Numbered from the stretch's first letter, positions 9,130 to 20,060 are shown. The stretch is DNA of 64,000 nt from Meghimatium bilineatum (GCA_034231615.1 CM067315.1:31401407-31465406), one strand, 5' to 3'. Notes: generated by a model from the letters alone, not told the origin. Made by a program: numbers and translations.

Positions 9130-9605
9130 TACCATGCCGAGTGATGTAGGCAATCATGCTTTTCTACAACTCTCTGTCTCTTGTGTTGTTAATAAGTTCA
9201 GTTGGTGACTTATTTTTCGCCACAGTGACAACCTATTCAGAAATGTATCTCATTGTCTTCCTCTGTCTCTTCTCCCTTATTTGATGGTTACTAAATGTTC
9301 AAGTTTTACTGTTCTCATCACATGCCCTAAAATACTTGATTGTCTGTTTCTACTTTTTTGTCATTTTACTCCAGCATCTCTGAGAACTTCTAAATTAGTT
9401 TTCTTGACTGTCCATGGAATTTTCATCATTCTTCTTAAAACCCACATCTCAGTTGTCTCAAGCTTATCTTGGGATCTTTTGTTTACTGTCCATGCTTCAC
9501 TTCCATAAAGAAGAATTGACTCAATATAACATCCTAGCACTTGAACTTGCTATGCATTGATATTACTCCATTGCATGTTTTTAAATATTGATTTGGCCTG
9601 TGCTA
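9130..9605 (-). mobile_element. decayed LINE 3' fragment
   Basis: Minus-strand translation gives 'EAWTVNKRSQDK', 'WVLRRMMKIPWTVKKTNLE' and 'ILGHVMRTVKLEHL', the usual post-RT order (WTxxxx...RR...ILGHVMR) of RTE/CR1/L2-type LINEs. Several frame breaks are present. It lies in KAT6 intron 2. Confidence 0.65.
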
Positions 9606-9607
9606 TC

Positions 9608-9712
9608 CTACAGATTAGCAGAATGAAATTCTGAGAATCAATGTGTTGTATCATAGTTTACAGCTTAGCTGTGATATCTGCAAGATTTTGACTGGCATAT
9701 TCCGACTGATAA
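9608..9712 (-). mobile_element. SINE-1 fragment
   Basis: Contains 'acagattagcag', 'gtatcatagtttacagcttagctgtgatatctg', the diagnostic SINE-1 core. It directly abuts the LINE fragment before it. Confidence 0.65.
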
Positions 9713-9724
9713 TGCAGGGAATTC

Positions 9725-10535
9725 AACATAGACCTACATGCATGTTTAATTGATTACACCAAGGCGTTCTATTGTGTACAACATCATCAATTTTAGAATA
9801 TTATGGACAACATGGGATTCCAAATACATCTCACACATTTAATCACAATGCTGTATAACAAACAAGAGACAGCAGCAAAAGTGGACGGAACAATATCAGA
9901 ATGGTTTAATGTACAGAAAGGCGTTAGACAAGGATGCACACTATCACAATACCTGTTCAACATCTACATTATGAACATATAATGAGAAATGTAAAAGACA
10001 ATATAACATATGCTGACTTCAAATCTTTTCCATCAGCGGTCAGCAGATCCCTGAAATCATATATGCAGACGACACAGTTCTCTTAACAAGAAATTATGAT
10101 TGCCTACAGCAAATGTTAACTGTCAACAAAAATCACATCAAAACCCAAAAACTGTTTTAAATATGAATAAAACAAAAGTTATGACAACCGATACAGTGAC
10201 ATTGTAACCAAAGATAATATTTGACAATTTCAAACTAGAGGATATAACAAATTTCAAGCATCTGGATACAAACATATATAGCTCATGAAACTGCACTGTA
10301 GAAATCATGAGAAGAATTGCAATGGCAACTTTGAAACTTTCCCAAATGAAAAATCTTTGGCAAGGTACCAGCAGCATAGCTAAACTATTTTTTATCAGAA
10401 CATGCGTATTTCTAGTGGCAATATACGGTTGTGAGGCATGGACATTAAATAAAACAGTAGTAAAGAGAATTGCTGCTTTTAAAATGAGATGCTACAAAAG
10501 AATTTCACATATACCAATAACTCTTTCATTACTGT
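9725..10535 (+). mobile_element. decayed LINE, RT domain to C-terminus
   Basis: Broken frames hold 'KGVRQGCTLS' type RT text near 9920, an 'IYADDTVLL'-like segment near 10060, and a final open stretch 'RRIAMATLKLSQMKNLW', 'RTCVFLVAIYGCEAWTLNK'. The order matches the RT palm and downstream region of RTE-like LINEs. Many stops interrupt it. Confidence 0.65.
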
Positions 10536-10569
10536 GAAGGAGTGCAGAGAGGTTTTCTATGGGCTGTGG

Positions 10570-10735
10570 AAATAAAGGTCACTTATCCATAGCAGATGCC
10601 GCAACATGTACAGGAAGAATTTGGATTGTACCTCCAAAAAGAAATTATGTTCAACCATGGACTGAACCCAGGACCTCAAGGATCTGAGAAACTGTGTTCT
10701 AACCACATGGCCATGCGCTCACTTACGTATACCAT
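10570..10735 (-). mobile_element. tRNA-derived SINE (single copy seen)
   Basis: The minus strand starts with 'gagcgcatggccatgtggtt' (box A-like TGGCCATGTGG) and about 35 nt later has 'ggtcctgggttcagtcc' (box B-like). This is the spacing of a tRNA-derived pol III promoter. Body and tail are not well bounded. Confidence 0.5.
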
Positions 10736-10794
10736 GTACAGCTAAAAAGATAAATCAAGATCAATAAACTTAATAGAGGGCTGGCTGCTTAGCA

Positions 10795-11050
10795 ACACCT
10801 CATAACAAGAAAGCTGAGTGGTTTTTTTTGGTCATATAAAGAGACATAACAGAATGGAAAGACTAATAGCTGAAGGCGCAGGTAACAGCAACAGGGGAAG
10901 AGGGGTCCCAAGACAACGATAGTGCAGTGATATATCAAATTGTTTAACATGTTTCTGGCTGCGGCAAGTCAACTCGTCCAAAATCATGAATTATTCAGAG
11001 GATCAATAAAGAAGACTATGTTCCAAAAAGAATGTCACATGATGATGTTG
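10795..11050 (+). mobile_element. LINE-C 3' end fragment
   Basis: Reads 'FGHIKRHNRMERLIAEGAG' with breaks, then 'acgtcacatgatgatg'-type tail ('gaatgtcacatgatgatgttg'). The better copy at 12710-12937 has 'FGHIKIHNCLERQIM' and 'RRKGRPRRRWTYNIKDCMN'. Decayed. Confidence 0.65.
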
Positions 11051-11439
11051 ACAGGGGAAAGGAGTTAGAAATAGGCCCAAATAATTATTGACGTAATGTA
11101 TAGACAGTCCACAAGACCACCTTGTTCATAACATTGGCTATATTGGAGATGGAAATTTCTGATAATTTTGCCACAGCGATCTTCAGATTGAACTGCTGCA
11201 TCCTGTTCACAAATGAATTTTTCAGATTATATACATAATATAATATTAATAATATAATATTTGCGAGTATTATCAATTAAGCTATTGACTTTGACGTTGG
11301 CACTGAAAGGTACAAAGCTTGTACAATAGAGCAAATGTACCAGGATCTGCCATAAATAGTGGTGTATCTGGAAATTTCAGAAAAAGATTTCGATGGCAAC
11401 CGATTGAGAACAGACCACAAGACTCTCAAACAATACATA

Positions 11440-12640
11440 TACAGGAAGTTTAGAATTGGTGACACTGATATGTGCCCTTGTAGACAATCTCCTTATAGAC
11501 ATTATCACAGAACCTTGCAGTGACATATATGAAACAGGCCACATACTCAAAGACCTAACATCATCAAAATTCATACCATTACCTAAAAAGCCCAGTGGTG
11601 TGGACTGTATAGAATATAGAACAATAAGTCTAATGAGTCATATAACTAAAATACTTCTCAAAATAATATTTTAAAGAATTAAAAACAAGATAGACACGGA
11701 AGTAGGTGAAAAACAATTCGGTTTTAGGAAAATTAAAGGAACCAGAAAAGCTATACTTAATATCTGACTAGTGATAGATAAATATATGGAAGTCCAAAAA
11801 AATATCTATAGGGCCTATTTGCTTCATAGACTACAGCAAGGCCTTTAGTAGTCCAACATGAAAAATGAATCAAATATCTTCAAGAAATAGGCATAGCTGG
11901 AAAAGACATCAGACTAATTAGACATATTTTTGGGGAACAGACTGCATCAATAAGGTGTGAAAACAGCTACTCACCATACATAGAAATAAAAAGAGGGATA
12001 AAACAAGGATGTATTTTATCACCCAGCCTATTTAATATCTACACAGAGAATATCTTTAAAAATATAGAAGAAATACCAGGACTCAAAATGAAACTGTTAT
12101 TTTATCAGAAAGTGAACATGAACTACAAAGACTAATAGATCAATAAACCATGTAAAGAATATGGACAAATATCCAAAAAGCAAAAACTATGATAATCAGC
12201 ATAGTCACAGAAGAACAAGCGCTAAACATAAACATACATGGAGAGAAAGTACAACAAGTAAAACATTATCAATATCTGGGACACATAGTCACAATTGACG
12301 GCAGATGTGAAACAGAAGTTAAAAGGAGAATAGGAATGGCCAAAAGTACCTTCAGTGACATGAGGAAAATTGTAACATCTAAACAAATTAAAAATACGAA
12401 TTATAAAATGCTACATCTATTCTATAGTAATGTATAGCTCAGAAACATGGACACTAAACAAACATTTAGAATACAGAATTGGTGCCTTTGAGATGTGGTA
12501 TATAGAAGAATAGGGAGAACATCATGGAAAGAGAAGAAAACAAAGAGATTCTAAAAACACTTAATATGAAGAAAGAATTATTAAAAGAAATAAAGATCAG
12601 TCAAATAAAATATTTTGGACACATTAAAAGACATGTATCA
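11440..12640 (+). mobile_element. LINE-A, RT domain plus C-terminus
   Basis: The longest LINE-A copy. Segments in order: 'DIYETGHILKDLTSSKFIPL', 'YRTISLMSHITKILL' (RT fingers), 'KQFGFRK', 'IDYSKAF'-like text near 11835, 'KRGIKQGCILSPSLFNIY' (RT block), then 'YLGHIVTIDGRCETEVKRRI', 'MAKSTFSDMRK' and the WT...RR...FGHIKRH block. The YADD-bearing stretch has been largely lost near 12090 compared with the copy at 53475-53705. Several stops and frameshifts make it inactive. Domain order fits RTE/CR1-type LINEs; no RNase H is seen. Confidence 0.8.
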
Positions 12641-12699
12641 TATTCTCTCATATCAGTGACCTAATTATCTCATAATAACCTACGGGAATATTGTGCCTA

Positions 12700-12945
12700 G
12701 AAATTTCCAATGGACCTGTTTGGTCATATAAAGATACACAACTGTTTAGAAAGACAAATAATGGGGGGAAGAGTATCTGGGTGGAGGAGAAAGGGCAGAC
12801 CAAGAAGACGATGGACCTACAACATTAAAGATTGCATGAATACATCGCTAGAAAATGCAATCTGCATCGTCCAAGACAGAGAGGGGTTCAGAGAGTTCAT
12901 TGGAAAGACAACGTCCTGGAAGGAATACGTCACATGACACAATTA
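12700..12945 (+). mobile_element. LINE-C 3' end fragment, open frame
   Basis: An open frame reads 'MDLFGHIKIHNCLERQIMGG', 'RRKGRPRRRWTYNIKDCMN', 'DREGFREFIGKTTSW', then stops at 'acgtcacatgaca'. This is the typical basic 3' terminal segment of LINE ORF2 (GHxxRH...GRPRRRW...DRxxFR). It is 5'-truncated at about 12700, directly after a LINE-A end. Confidence 0.75.
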
Positions 12946-13142
12946 TCTCATGTGTAGATAAGTGTCATTATGTCATATCATTGACCTTAGTTTACAAACT
13001 GAAGGAAGTGTTTTGTACCACTTAACATCCTTCTAAATTGTCACATCCATGTCTGATGGGTGTTAATCGAGAAAGCACCAAAACTTGCATCAAATGTTAT
13101 ACGTATAATAGTGTTAAATACAAAATGATGAATGAGGAGCAC

Positions 13143-13338
13143 CTTTAGCTGCACAATCTTTACAGTGCAATAGTTCTTCAGCCACACCTTTAGAGCTGCA
13201 CTGAGAAGTCAGCTTGCAAAAATCACAGATGGGTTCACTAACAGTGGAGCCTTTTCTCGTTTCCATTTTCTTTGGCATTTTCTGCTCAGCTCCATCTGAT
13301 GAGAGCCCATGACTGTCACTAGAACGTATTCTTTTCAC
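13143..13338 (-). CDS. KAT6: KAT6 exon 2 (N-terminal half of PHD1)
   Basis: A 196-nt exon from acceptor 'gttttattgttatttcag|GTG' (phase 0, matching exon 1) to donor AAAG|GTGCTC (phase 1). It encodes VKRIRSSDSHGLSSDG, a basic linker KMPKKMETRK, then EPICDFCKLT and EELLHCKDCAAK. The cysteines at about 355, 358, 376 and 379 are the first four PHD1 ligands. Human KAT6A has PICSFC...EELLSCADC. The donor is a weak GTGCTC; no better one lies nearby, and the join to exon 3 gives canonical finger spacing. It lies about 17.8 kb downstream of exon 1 and 4.1 kb upstream of exon 3. Confidence 0.92.
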
Positions 13339-13559
13339 CTGAAATAACAATAAAACAACTGTTAGTGACACTGCTCAAATTGTTTCAGTCTAGTGTATTC
13401 ACCACATAAACATCTGGAAATTAGCCGCATAACAAACATCTGGAAGTTAACAACACAACAAATATCTGGAAATCAAATACAATAAGTTGTGAGTTATGAA
13501 CCAACATCATTACACTCCGGCAGACCTATAGGTGCTCAGTCTCCCCAGAAAATGTTGAA

Positions 13560-13870
13560 GGGTCTACATGCTAACTGTTCCCGTGGCTCGTTGGTTAAAT
13601 ACACACCACACTTTATCTTGTAGGTGTCCAGTTGTACTAGTTTCACATTTAATATAAAATGCTTCTAATCTCAGCATTGATGTGTGCACATCCAACTGCT
13701 CGTGAAGCCGTTTCAGTATATCCCCCTTGACAATTATCAGCTCCGGTCTAATTGGTACATTTGATGCAAGTCTGTCTGTTGTCTCATTACCACAAACGCT
13801 GGCATGTCCCAAACAGTAAATCCATTTGATGTCATGGAGGTTGGATGTAGCTATAGTCATCAGTCGGTCA
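13560..13870 (-). mobile_element. LINE-F RNase H fragment
   Basis: Open frame with 'DIKWIYCLGHASVCGNETTD', 'RLASNVPI' and 'QDKVWCVFNQRATGT'. The WIYCxGHxxVxGNExxDxLA pattern is the His/Asp end of a LINE-encoded RNase H domain. It is only this domain's C-terminal part and the 3' end. Confidence 0.7.
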
Positions 13871-14269
13871 TATCCACATCAGTCATATTGTATCTTTCAA
13901 ATCACAAGCAAGGACTGCACGTCTGACACAATAACTGCCTAGTAAATAAAGTTTCAGAGAGCCACTTAAGTGCGACGATAACTGAACCTACTTCCATCCA
14001 CATGGTTGTCATGTATTCTCCACTCAAATTTTTTTAAATTTAGTTAGTATCTTACACCAATCTCACAATCTCAAACACAAAAGGAATGCGTAGCAAGAGA
14101 GGATTGTCTTGGATGGCAGAAGTCGAAGATAACCTACTCAGAGTTTGTGAGCTGGAGGAAGTGGGAAGAGGCTGTGAATTGGTGGCATTTAGAAAAGATA
14201 GAAAGTTATTGTGGAGAGAGTGCCGCAACTGGGCTGCCAACAGACCAGGGGAAATTATCTAAGAACTCA

Positions 14270-14895
14270 TACTGCGGCACTTGAAGAGACACGATACGAT
14301 AATTTACACAGATGGCTCAGTAACACAAGAAACAAACAGGCGTGGTTGGGGTTTCGTGGCCTACCAAAATGGCAATAAATTAGCTAAGAAGTCAACTATG
14401 TACCCCACAACAACATCGAGTATGAGAATGGAAATAGAGGCGGTGACGGCAACTCTCACGTGGTTGGCGATGCAATCATCAACAGATCACTCAGAATTAT
14501 ATCGGAATCTCAAAGTATGCTGCGCAAGATATAAAAGTGTATGATCAAAACTGAATGGGTAACTCTGTTTAAAAACGCGCAGAGTATTACATGGATCTAC
14601 TGTCCAGGTCATGCTGGGGTCAGGGGAAACAAAAGAGCCGATGTGTTGACCGGTAAAGCCTTGGTAAATGGCACAGAGATAAGAAGAAGATACATGATTG
14701 AATTAATTAGAGAAGTCTTAGATACCCTACGAAAAAGAGTAGAGGAGGTCGATCAAGACAATGTACACATTCAAAGAATGGTAGAAATTGGAAAGACTAG
14801 AGACGACGGGATAAAGCGCACCCTCTCCGGAAAGATCAGAAAAACGCGCAATCAGCAACTGACTGGGACGCTGAGCTTACACACGTGTAGATGAT
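14270..14895 (+). mobile_element. LINE-F RNase H domain and 3' end, broken
   Basis: Two open frames in tandem. The first has 'IIYTDGSVTQETNRRGWGFV' (first Asp of RNase H) and 'SSMRMEIEAVTATL' (catalytic Glu). The second has 'SITWIYCPGHAGVRGNKRAD' (terminal His/Asp). The frame shifts near 14540 and the middle Asp motif is lost. The RT domain is absent, so the copy is 5'-truncated. The preceding 14052-14270 reads on the plus strand like another retroelement tail ('RKDRKLLWRECRNWAANR') and may belong to a different family. Confidence 0.7.
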
Positions 14896-14959
14896 TGACG
14901 GAACGGCAAGCAGAGCATATATGGGAAAGCCCCCCTTGCTGTGACGCTTGTTCGCTTGT

Positions 14960-15330
14960 TCCTAATCAAGAATCAAGTGTATTCATGACTGCTCTAATTA
15001 ACTCAAACATATCTCGTTTCATTGATTTGACATCAACTAAAGCTTTACTCGCTAATGAATCAGCTCTTTCGTTGTCTCCGACTCCAGCATGACCTGCCAC
15101 ATGACCTGGACAGTAGATCCATGTTTCTATATAGAATTCCGGATTGGCGAAGCAAGTTTTTATAATCATTCTTATCATATATCACAGAAATGCATGCCGC
15201 TTGTTCCTGTTGTTCGCTTCTTATGCACACTCTTCACTTCGTGTTCCAAAGCTTTCTCCAAACCTCGCAGCGTTTGATTAACACGCTTTTCAGTTGCAAG
15301 GGACCTTGTCATTAATGCCGGCATTATTTT
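14960..15330 (-). mobile_element. LINE-F RNase H fragment, opposite strand
   Basis: Minus-strand frame with 'WIYCPGHVAGHAGVGDNERA', 'DSLASKALVDVKSMKRDMFE'. It is the same family as 14270-14895 but in the opposite orientation, so two truncated copies meet tail to tail around 14900-14960. A small insertion (VAGH) duplicates part of the PGHAG motif. Confidence 0.7.
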
Positions 15331-15559
15331 CAATGGCTAGACACCACAATAATCGTATAAGTTCAACTAATCCCCTTAGAAAAATATATCAGAACATTGA
15401 GTACTAGGAAATGGACGTCTGTGGCTATGTCAATAGTGCTACCTACAGCCAGTGATTTTTTTCTCTGGAAAAGGGTGAGTATACGCAATTTATTTTAACA
15501 AAATGGCCAATAACTTTAGCTTTAAATCCCCCCCCCTTTCCTTATTTTTCAATCGACAC

Positions 15560-15715
15560 GCATATACACACACACACACAGAGAGACACGCAGAGAGAGA
15601 GAGAGAGAGAGAGACATTATTTTCTCTACAGATCAAATGTGTGAACACACAGATAAAATGTGTGAACATACAGATACAATGTGTGAACATACAGATAAAA
15701 TGTGTGAACACAGTT
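15560..15715. repeat. (CA)n/(GA)n microsatellite and 21-bp tandem repeat
   Basis: A CA run, then an AGAG run (15590-15615), then four units of 'atgtgtgaacatacagataaa' (15640-15715). Confidence 0.85.
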
Positions 15716-15739
15716 CGGAATTATATCATCTAGATTCAA

Positions 15740-15900
15740 ATCCGCCGAAGACAATTATATCGGGCCATTGGCGCAAATAAAATAGCGACACAACTCATTT
15801 TCATTCTCTGGACTATATCCTGCAGGAAATCTAGTAGGGTCATTGTCCTGCTGCAAGAGAGATCCAATGGGAGTTTGAGAATAAACGCTGAAGAAGAAGA
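15740..15900 (+). mobile_element. SINE-2, complete, with 12-bp target duplication
   Basis: A 161-bp element flanked by a perfect 12-bp direct repeat, ATCTAGATTCAA, at 15728-15739 and 15901-15912. It runs from 'tccgccgaagac' through 'gggccattggcgcaaataaa' and 'ggactatatcctgcagg' to 'tgagaataaacgctgaagaagaaga'. The GAA-rich end matches the 3' tail of the intact LINE at 48929. The insertion broke the 5' edge of a P repeat. Confidence 0.85.
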
Positions 15901-16510
15901 ATCTAGATTCAATAAGCTTTAATCCAAGCATCAGTACAACTAGCATCAAAGGTCCTTCTCCAAAATAGTACATTATATCGATCGCACAACGTCATTTATC
16001 TTGGCTGATGAGGCTGATGACTAATCACTTTGGCTCATACTGTGATTCGCCAGCCAATGAAAAGTTGGAGCAGCAAAAATAAATAACGTTCTTGTTCCGC
16101 ACTCAATATTATTCTGGAAAAAAAAAAGGTTGGGTAAATAGCTACGCCTAATACTGCTGTTGTTGTTTGAAAATGTTTGACAATTATTTTATGACAGGTG
16201 TCAGCGTGAGATGTTACGCCTGATTTATCCGCGGGGTATTCCTGTGTTCATCACCAATATCATTACACGACTTGTGAGCAAAATTGAAATTCATCCTTCC
16301 AAAGCGATGCAATTAACTTGTATCATCATTTTTAATGGCTATTGGTACATTGTATACACAAAGTGACCAATGAAAATCATTAGAACACTCAAATGCATCA
16401 CATTGGAAAGATTATTCCAATTAGTCAGCATGACTGTATTATAACTAAAGACACAATCCATTTTCTGTCTAATGTGAAATAAATATTTCTACACGTGAGA
16501 CTAGTTTTGC
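15901..16510. repeat. P repeat, copy 1
   Basis: About 600 bp aligning in the same orientation with 22040-22880: 'tctagattcaataag', 'ttatcttggct...gatgactaatcac', 'gacaatt(a/c)ttttatga', 'acttgtgagc(a/t)aaatt' and 'gagacta'. No coding capacity. Compared with copy 2 it lacks the 37-bp tandem array. Boundaries and class are unknown. Confidence 0.75.
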
Positions 16511-16580
16511 TACAATTAGTCATTGGTGCAAATACAGCAACTGCACAACGAATTGCTGTTCCCTGGGCTACATCATGTTG
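16510..16580 (+). mobile_element. SINE-2 fragment
   Basis: Contains 'gtcattggtgcaaatacagc', 'gcacaacgaattgctgttcc', 'gggctacatcatg', a divergent SINE-2 core without a tail. Confidence 0.5.
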
Positions 16581-16831
16581 ACAATTTAGGTGTAATGTCA
16601 AGATATACAAAAATAGGTAGGTGTGTTACCAAAGTAAAACATAAAACAACTTGAACAACGAGATACAGAGACAGACGACTTTTGGACTATAAAGCCTTCA
16701 TCAGGACAAACAAATGACCACAATAAAACAAATCTTAGATATAGACAAAAAAAGGTTATAATGAGGAGGACAATAGCAGAAAGGTAATGAGGGAAGAAAA
16801 GATGTGGAGGCATGACAGGTGAGAAAAACGT

Positions 16832-17323
16832 ATGGAGAGAAGTACTCACAGCTTCCTTCTATATTCCTCTTCTCACCCTCGCTCATGCCGTGACTCCCTT
16901 CCCTTCTCTCAACTTCTTCGTCTCCGTCGCCTTTGCCAGGAGGACTCTGTCTTTCTTCAGCATGCCCATGATATGCTTGACTTCTTCCGCCGGCGTGCTT
17001 ATCCGGAGGATGTCCTTCTCTCTGCCCTAGGGCGTGTCCTTCCTATCTCCCGTGCTGATGCCTTATCACGCACTCCTCAGCTTCCTTCGACTCGTCCTAA
17101 ACTGATCCTTACTTTCCACCCTCATAATATTCCAGCCTCCTGTCTCCTTAGTCCCTATCTTCTCTGGTGCCCTTCTCTCTGGCAGCCTCTTCCTATGTCT
17201 CGCTATATCAACCCGATACCATCTCACGACATGCTTCCCCGTGATAGTCCCTTACCCTCCACTGATGTACCCTCCATGTGTCCTCTGGGCTCCCTCCCAC
17301 CCTCACTTCACTTTCTTGCGTGA
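16832..17323 (+). pseudogene. Penelope-like protein, C-terminal remnant
   Basis: A 163-residue open stretch. Its 'SQLLRLRRLCQEDSVFLQ' and 'FFRRRAYPEDVLLSALGRV' text followed by 'PKLILTFHPHNIP' matches the conserved region between the RT and the GIY-YIG endonuclease of Penelope-like proteins (leucine-rich RxxRRxC, F..RGYP, LVxTYHP). It begins immediately inside the left arm. The sequence downstream to about 18060 is pyrimidine-rich and no longer codes clearly. Confidence 0.65.
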
Positions 17324-18167
17324 CGTATCTCCGTCTAGGGGCTTTCGTCGATCCATCACGTCCCTTTTTTTTTCCTTCCCCTCTTATTTTCTACCTCTGC
17401 ATTTTTCGTTTACTCTGTCATCTTTTTCTATGGCTATTTGGGTGTAGTCATGGTTCACAACCACCCCCCTCCCATTTAGTTGTTCGACTTACGTCCCTGT
17501 ACTCTCATCAGTTGGTATGCGCTGTGACCCAACCAGGCTATAGTCTTTTCTATTGTTCTCCCTTTCGTGGGTGTGTTTTCTCTTCACTTCGGCGCCTCGG
17601 GTACCGCCTATTTCTGTGGCATATTTTTTTTTCTAACCTGTACAAATACGTGCTATCATGACCCTTGATAGAAATCTGGCTTTCACTGTCCATTTTTTTA
17701 CTTTGTTGCTATTATGCGTGTGCTCATTCATTTGGAAGGAACGTTGACTAGACGCTGCATTAGTTAAGTTATTTTACTATTTTATTCTCATATATCACCA
17801 TTATCTGCTCATATTCTCCTTCTGTTGTTCGCTCTTTCTCTTCTCTTCCTGCCTTTTTTGGCATCTTTCTCTCTCCCACCTGATACCTCGTACCATCTCA
17901 TTTTGCTCTTTCCTTACATCATGATTACTTGTCTGTAGCATTCATATTCTCTGTTGCCACTTTTGAGGTGAGTATTTTTAATGTAATTTACTTGCTACCA
18001 TATCTTATCCTTTGTTCATCTCACATTCTTCAGTCTACTTTCTCCTCCCTACTTACTACTAACTTCTCCCCATACGTTTTTCTCACCTGTCATGCCTCCA
18101 CATCTTTTCTTCCCTCATTACCTATCTGCTATTGTCCTCCTCATTATAACCATTTTTGTCTCCATCT

Positions 18168-18317
18168 TCTTCTTCTGCGTTCATTCTCAAACTCCAACTG
18201 GATCTAGCTGGATCATGGTCCTGCTAGATTTCCAGCAGGATGTAGTCCAGAAAATGGAAATGCGTTGTGTCGCCGTTTTATTTGCGCCAATGGCCCGACA
18301 CATCCGTCTTCGGCAGG
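18168..18317 (-). mobile_element. SINE-2 nested in the Penelope-like right arm
   Basis: A 150-bp element flanked by a perfect 11-bp repeat, TGTCTCCATCT (18157-18167 and 18318-18328). The left arm of the host element reads through the site uninterrupted (complement of 16735-16760), so both ends of the SINE are fixed to the base. Minus orientation, GAA tail at 18168. Confidence 0.88.
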
Positions 18318-18354
18318 TGTCTCCATCTAAGATTTGTTTTATTGTGGTCATTTG

Positions 18355-18410
18355 TTTGTCCTGATGAATGCTTTATAGTCGAAACGTCGTCTGTCTCTGT
18401 ATCTCGTTGT
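18355..18410 (+). ncRNA. hammerhead-ribozyme-like motif in the arm
   Basis: 'cctgatgaatgctttatagt' followed by 'cgaaacgtcgtctgtc' carries the CUGAUGA and GAAA boxes of hammerhead ribozymes at plausible spacing. Hammerheads are documented in terminal repeats of Penelope-like elements. Stem II here is weak. Related text recurs at 18886-18925 ('cgaagatcttagatcgaaacgtc', a good GATC/GATC stem) and at 19930-19965. Activity cannot be judged by eye. Confidence 0.4.
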
Positions 18411-18547
18411 TAAGTTGTTTTATGTTTTACTTTGGTAACACACCTACCTATTTTTGTATATCTTGACATTTTGCCCAGTGTTACCTCAGCCACCTACTTC
18501 CTGTTTAGGGTTGTTACCCTACACTGGATGATTTATCCCTCAATCTA

Positions 18548-18606
18548 GGTGGACCATTGTCCTGCTACAAGAGAAATGCGGTGTAAGTTTGAGAACGAGA
18601 AAAAAA
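18548..18606 (+). mobile_element. SINE-2 3' fragment
   Basis: 'ggaccattgtcctgctacaagagaaatg', 'gtttgagaacgagaa': the last 55 bp of SINE-2 only. Confidence 0.5.
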
Positions 18607-19289
18607 TGGACTAGGAAGTAAGCCAAAAATGCGGGTTAACATACACTTTCCCGAAATAGTTTCCCCGATAAAAATACACGAAAACCTCTATGTAAACCAA
18701 GACGAACTTTTATTAGATAAATTCCCCCCCCCCCCTTTTCAACCTTACCGAAGATATATCTATAGTTCTGTTTTCGATTCATAGTGGCACACTTAGATAC
18801 ATTGTTACGGACAATGCCGATGCAACGGTTGCGCTTATGTGGTACAGACAAGCGCATAGATATGGAGAGCGGTGAATAATCATTATTCTATATGTTTGCT
18901 CCGACGAAGATCTTAGATCGAAACGTCATCAGTTTTCATCCTTTTATTCATTTTTATTATAATTGTTTATATCATGTTTTTATTAGCAGTAGTTTATTTT
19001 TATAGCACATGCTTACCTATTTACTATATTACATAAATACGTACTCATTTTATACGATTCACATACGATTTTCTTACATGTTAACTTTTAGAAAAAAATA
19101 TGGTATCGAAAAAATTAACACGCCAAAACAACTCAAGAACAGTAATATAATCGAATGCATGTAATAATGAAAAAGGAGATATCGATGCAAACACATGAAG
19201 CATAAGAACTGTGTATTCAGTCAAAATAGAAGAAAAACAAACTCTCACTTTATGGTACAAGCTCAGTAATATGTACTCACTGCAGCAAA
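18607..19289. other. no gene seen; one hammerhead-like motif
   Basis: AT-rich sequence with a C-homopolymer (about 18726-18736). It contains 'ccgacgaagatcttagatcg' at about 18900 (see the hammerhead entry), suggesting another decayed Penelope-like terminus. No coding support. Confidence 0.5.
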
Positions 19290-19656
19290 ACTGAAATCTA
19301 ACAGGCGAAGCTTGAAACAGGGTAATGAAGTTGTTCTAACCACAGGAAACATACATAATAACACACACACACACACATATCGATGTTTCGACCAAAAGGC
19401 ATTTATTAAGACGACATACATGACACAAAGAACGACAAGTAAGAACGACACTATCAATGTTCACATTGCAGAGAAAAATATTAGATATAACCGGGATATA
19501 ATATGAAGGTCATAAGTGAAACAACACAAACAGAAATTAGACAAAACGCATAAATATCGGTGAAACTAGACAAAACAGAAAAAGAACGGAACATCACGAT
19601 ATCATACATACGACTGACAGGCGTTGATCCCAAAGGGCTCAATCGTGCCAAATGTG

Positions 19657-19701
<45 letters not shown>

Positions 19702-20060
19702 AGAGAGAGAGAGATAGCGCTATATGTAAACCCGTCAGTCATATTGATGCTTATCGTGTTGTTCCATCCTTTCTGTCTTGTTTCACCAATATTTGGGTTT
19801 GTTTTGTCTATTTTCTGTTTGTTTTGTTTCACTTTTGGCCTTCTAATTTTAACTATTCCGGTTATACTCATATTTTGCCGTGCCATGTAAACGTTAAAAG
19901 TGACGTTTTTACTTGTCGTTATTTGTTGTGTATGTAGTCTTGATAAAGGCCGTATAGTCGAAATTTCGATTTATGTGTGTTATTATGTGTGTTTCCGGTG
20001 ATTAGCACAACTTCATTACTCTGTTCAAATCGTCGCCTCTCTTTATGGTGTTGCGCAGTC
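19290..20060. mobile_element. Penelope-like terminal repeats, inverted, 770-bp unit
   Basis: 19297-19440 and 19905-20050 are inverted copies. Shared text includes 'gaagttgt(t/g)ct(a)ac', 'ggaaac(a)cacataataacacac', and the motif 'gataaaggccgtatagtcgaaa' (right) against 'aataaatgccttttggtcgaaa' (left, complement). The motif resembles the one in the 18.4-kb element. Between the arms are about 460 bp with a (TA)n run and no convincing protein. I read it as a non-autonomous or decayed Penelope-like unit. Confidence 0.6.
19664..19712. repeat. (TA)n and (GA)n microsatellite
   Basis: About 17 TA units followed by a short GAGAGA run. Open frames with YIYIYIY text over it are artefacts. Confidence 0.9.

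Larger units (their letters stand above)
16594..18470 (+). mobile_element. Penelope-like element, 3' part with inverted arms
   Basis: Two ~240-bp arms in inverted orientation, 16594-16835 and 18070-18470, both ending in 'aatgtcaagatatacaaaaa' or its complement. The right arm is longer because a SINE-2 sits in it. Between the arms, on the plus strand, lies the C-terminal part of a Penelope-type protein: 'LRLRRLCQEDSVFLQ', 'DFFRRRAYPEDVL' and 'LILTFHPHNIP'. The RT core is absent. Penelope-like elements are known to show 5' truncation together with an inverted terminal repeat, which fits. Broken and inactive. Confidence 0.75.
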
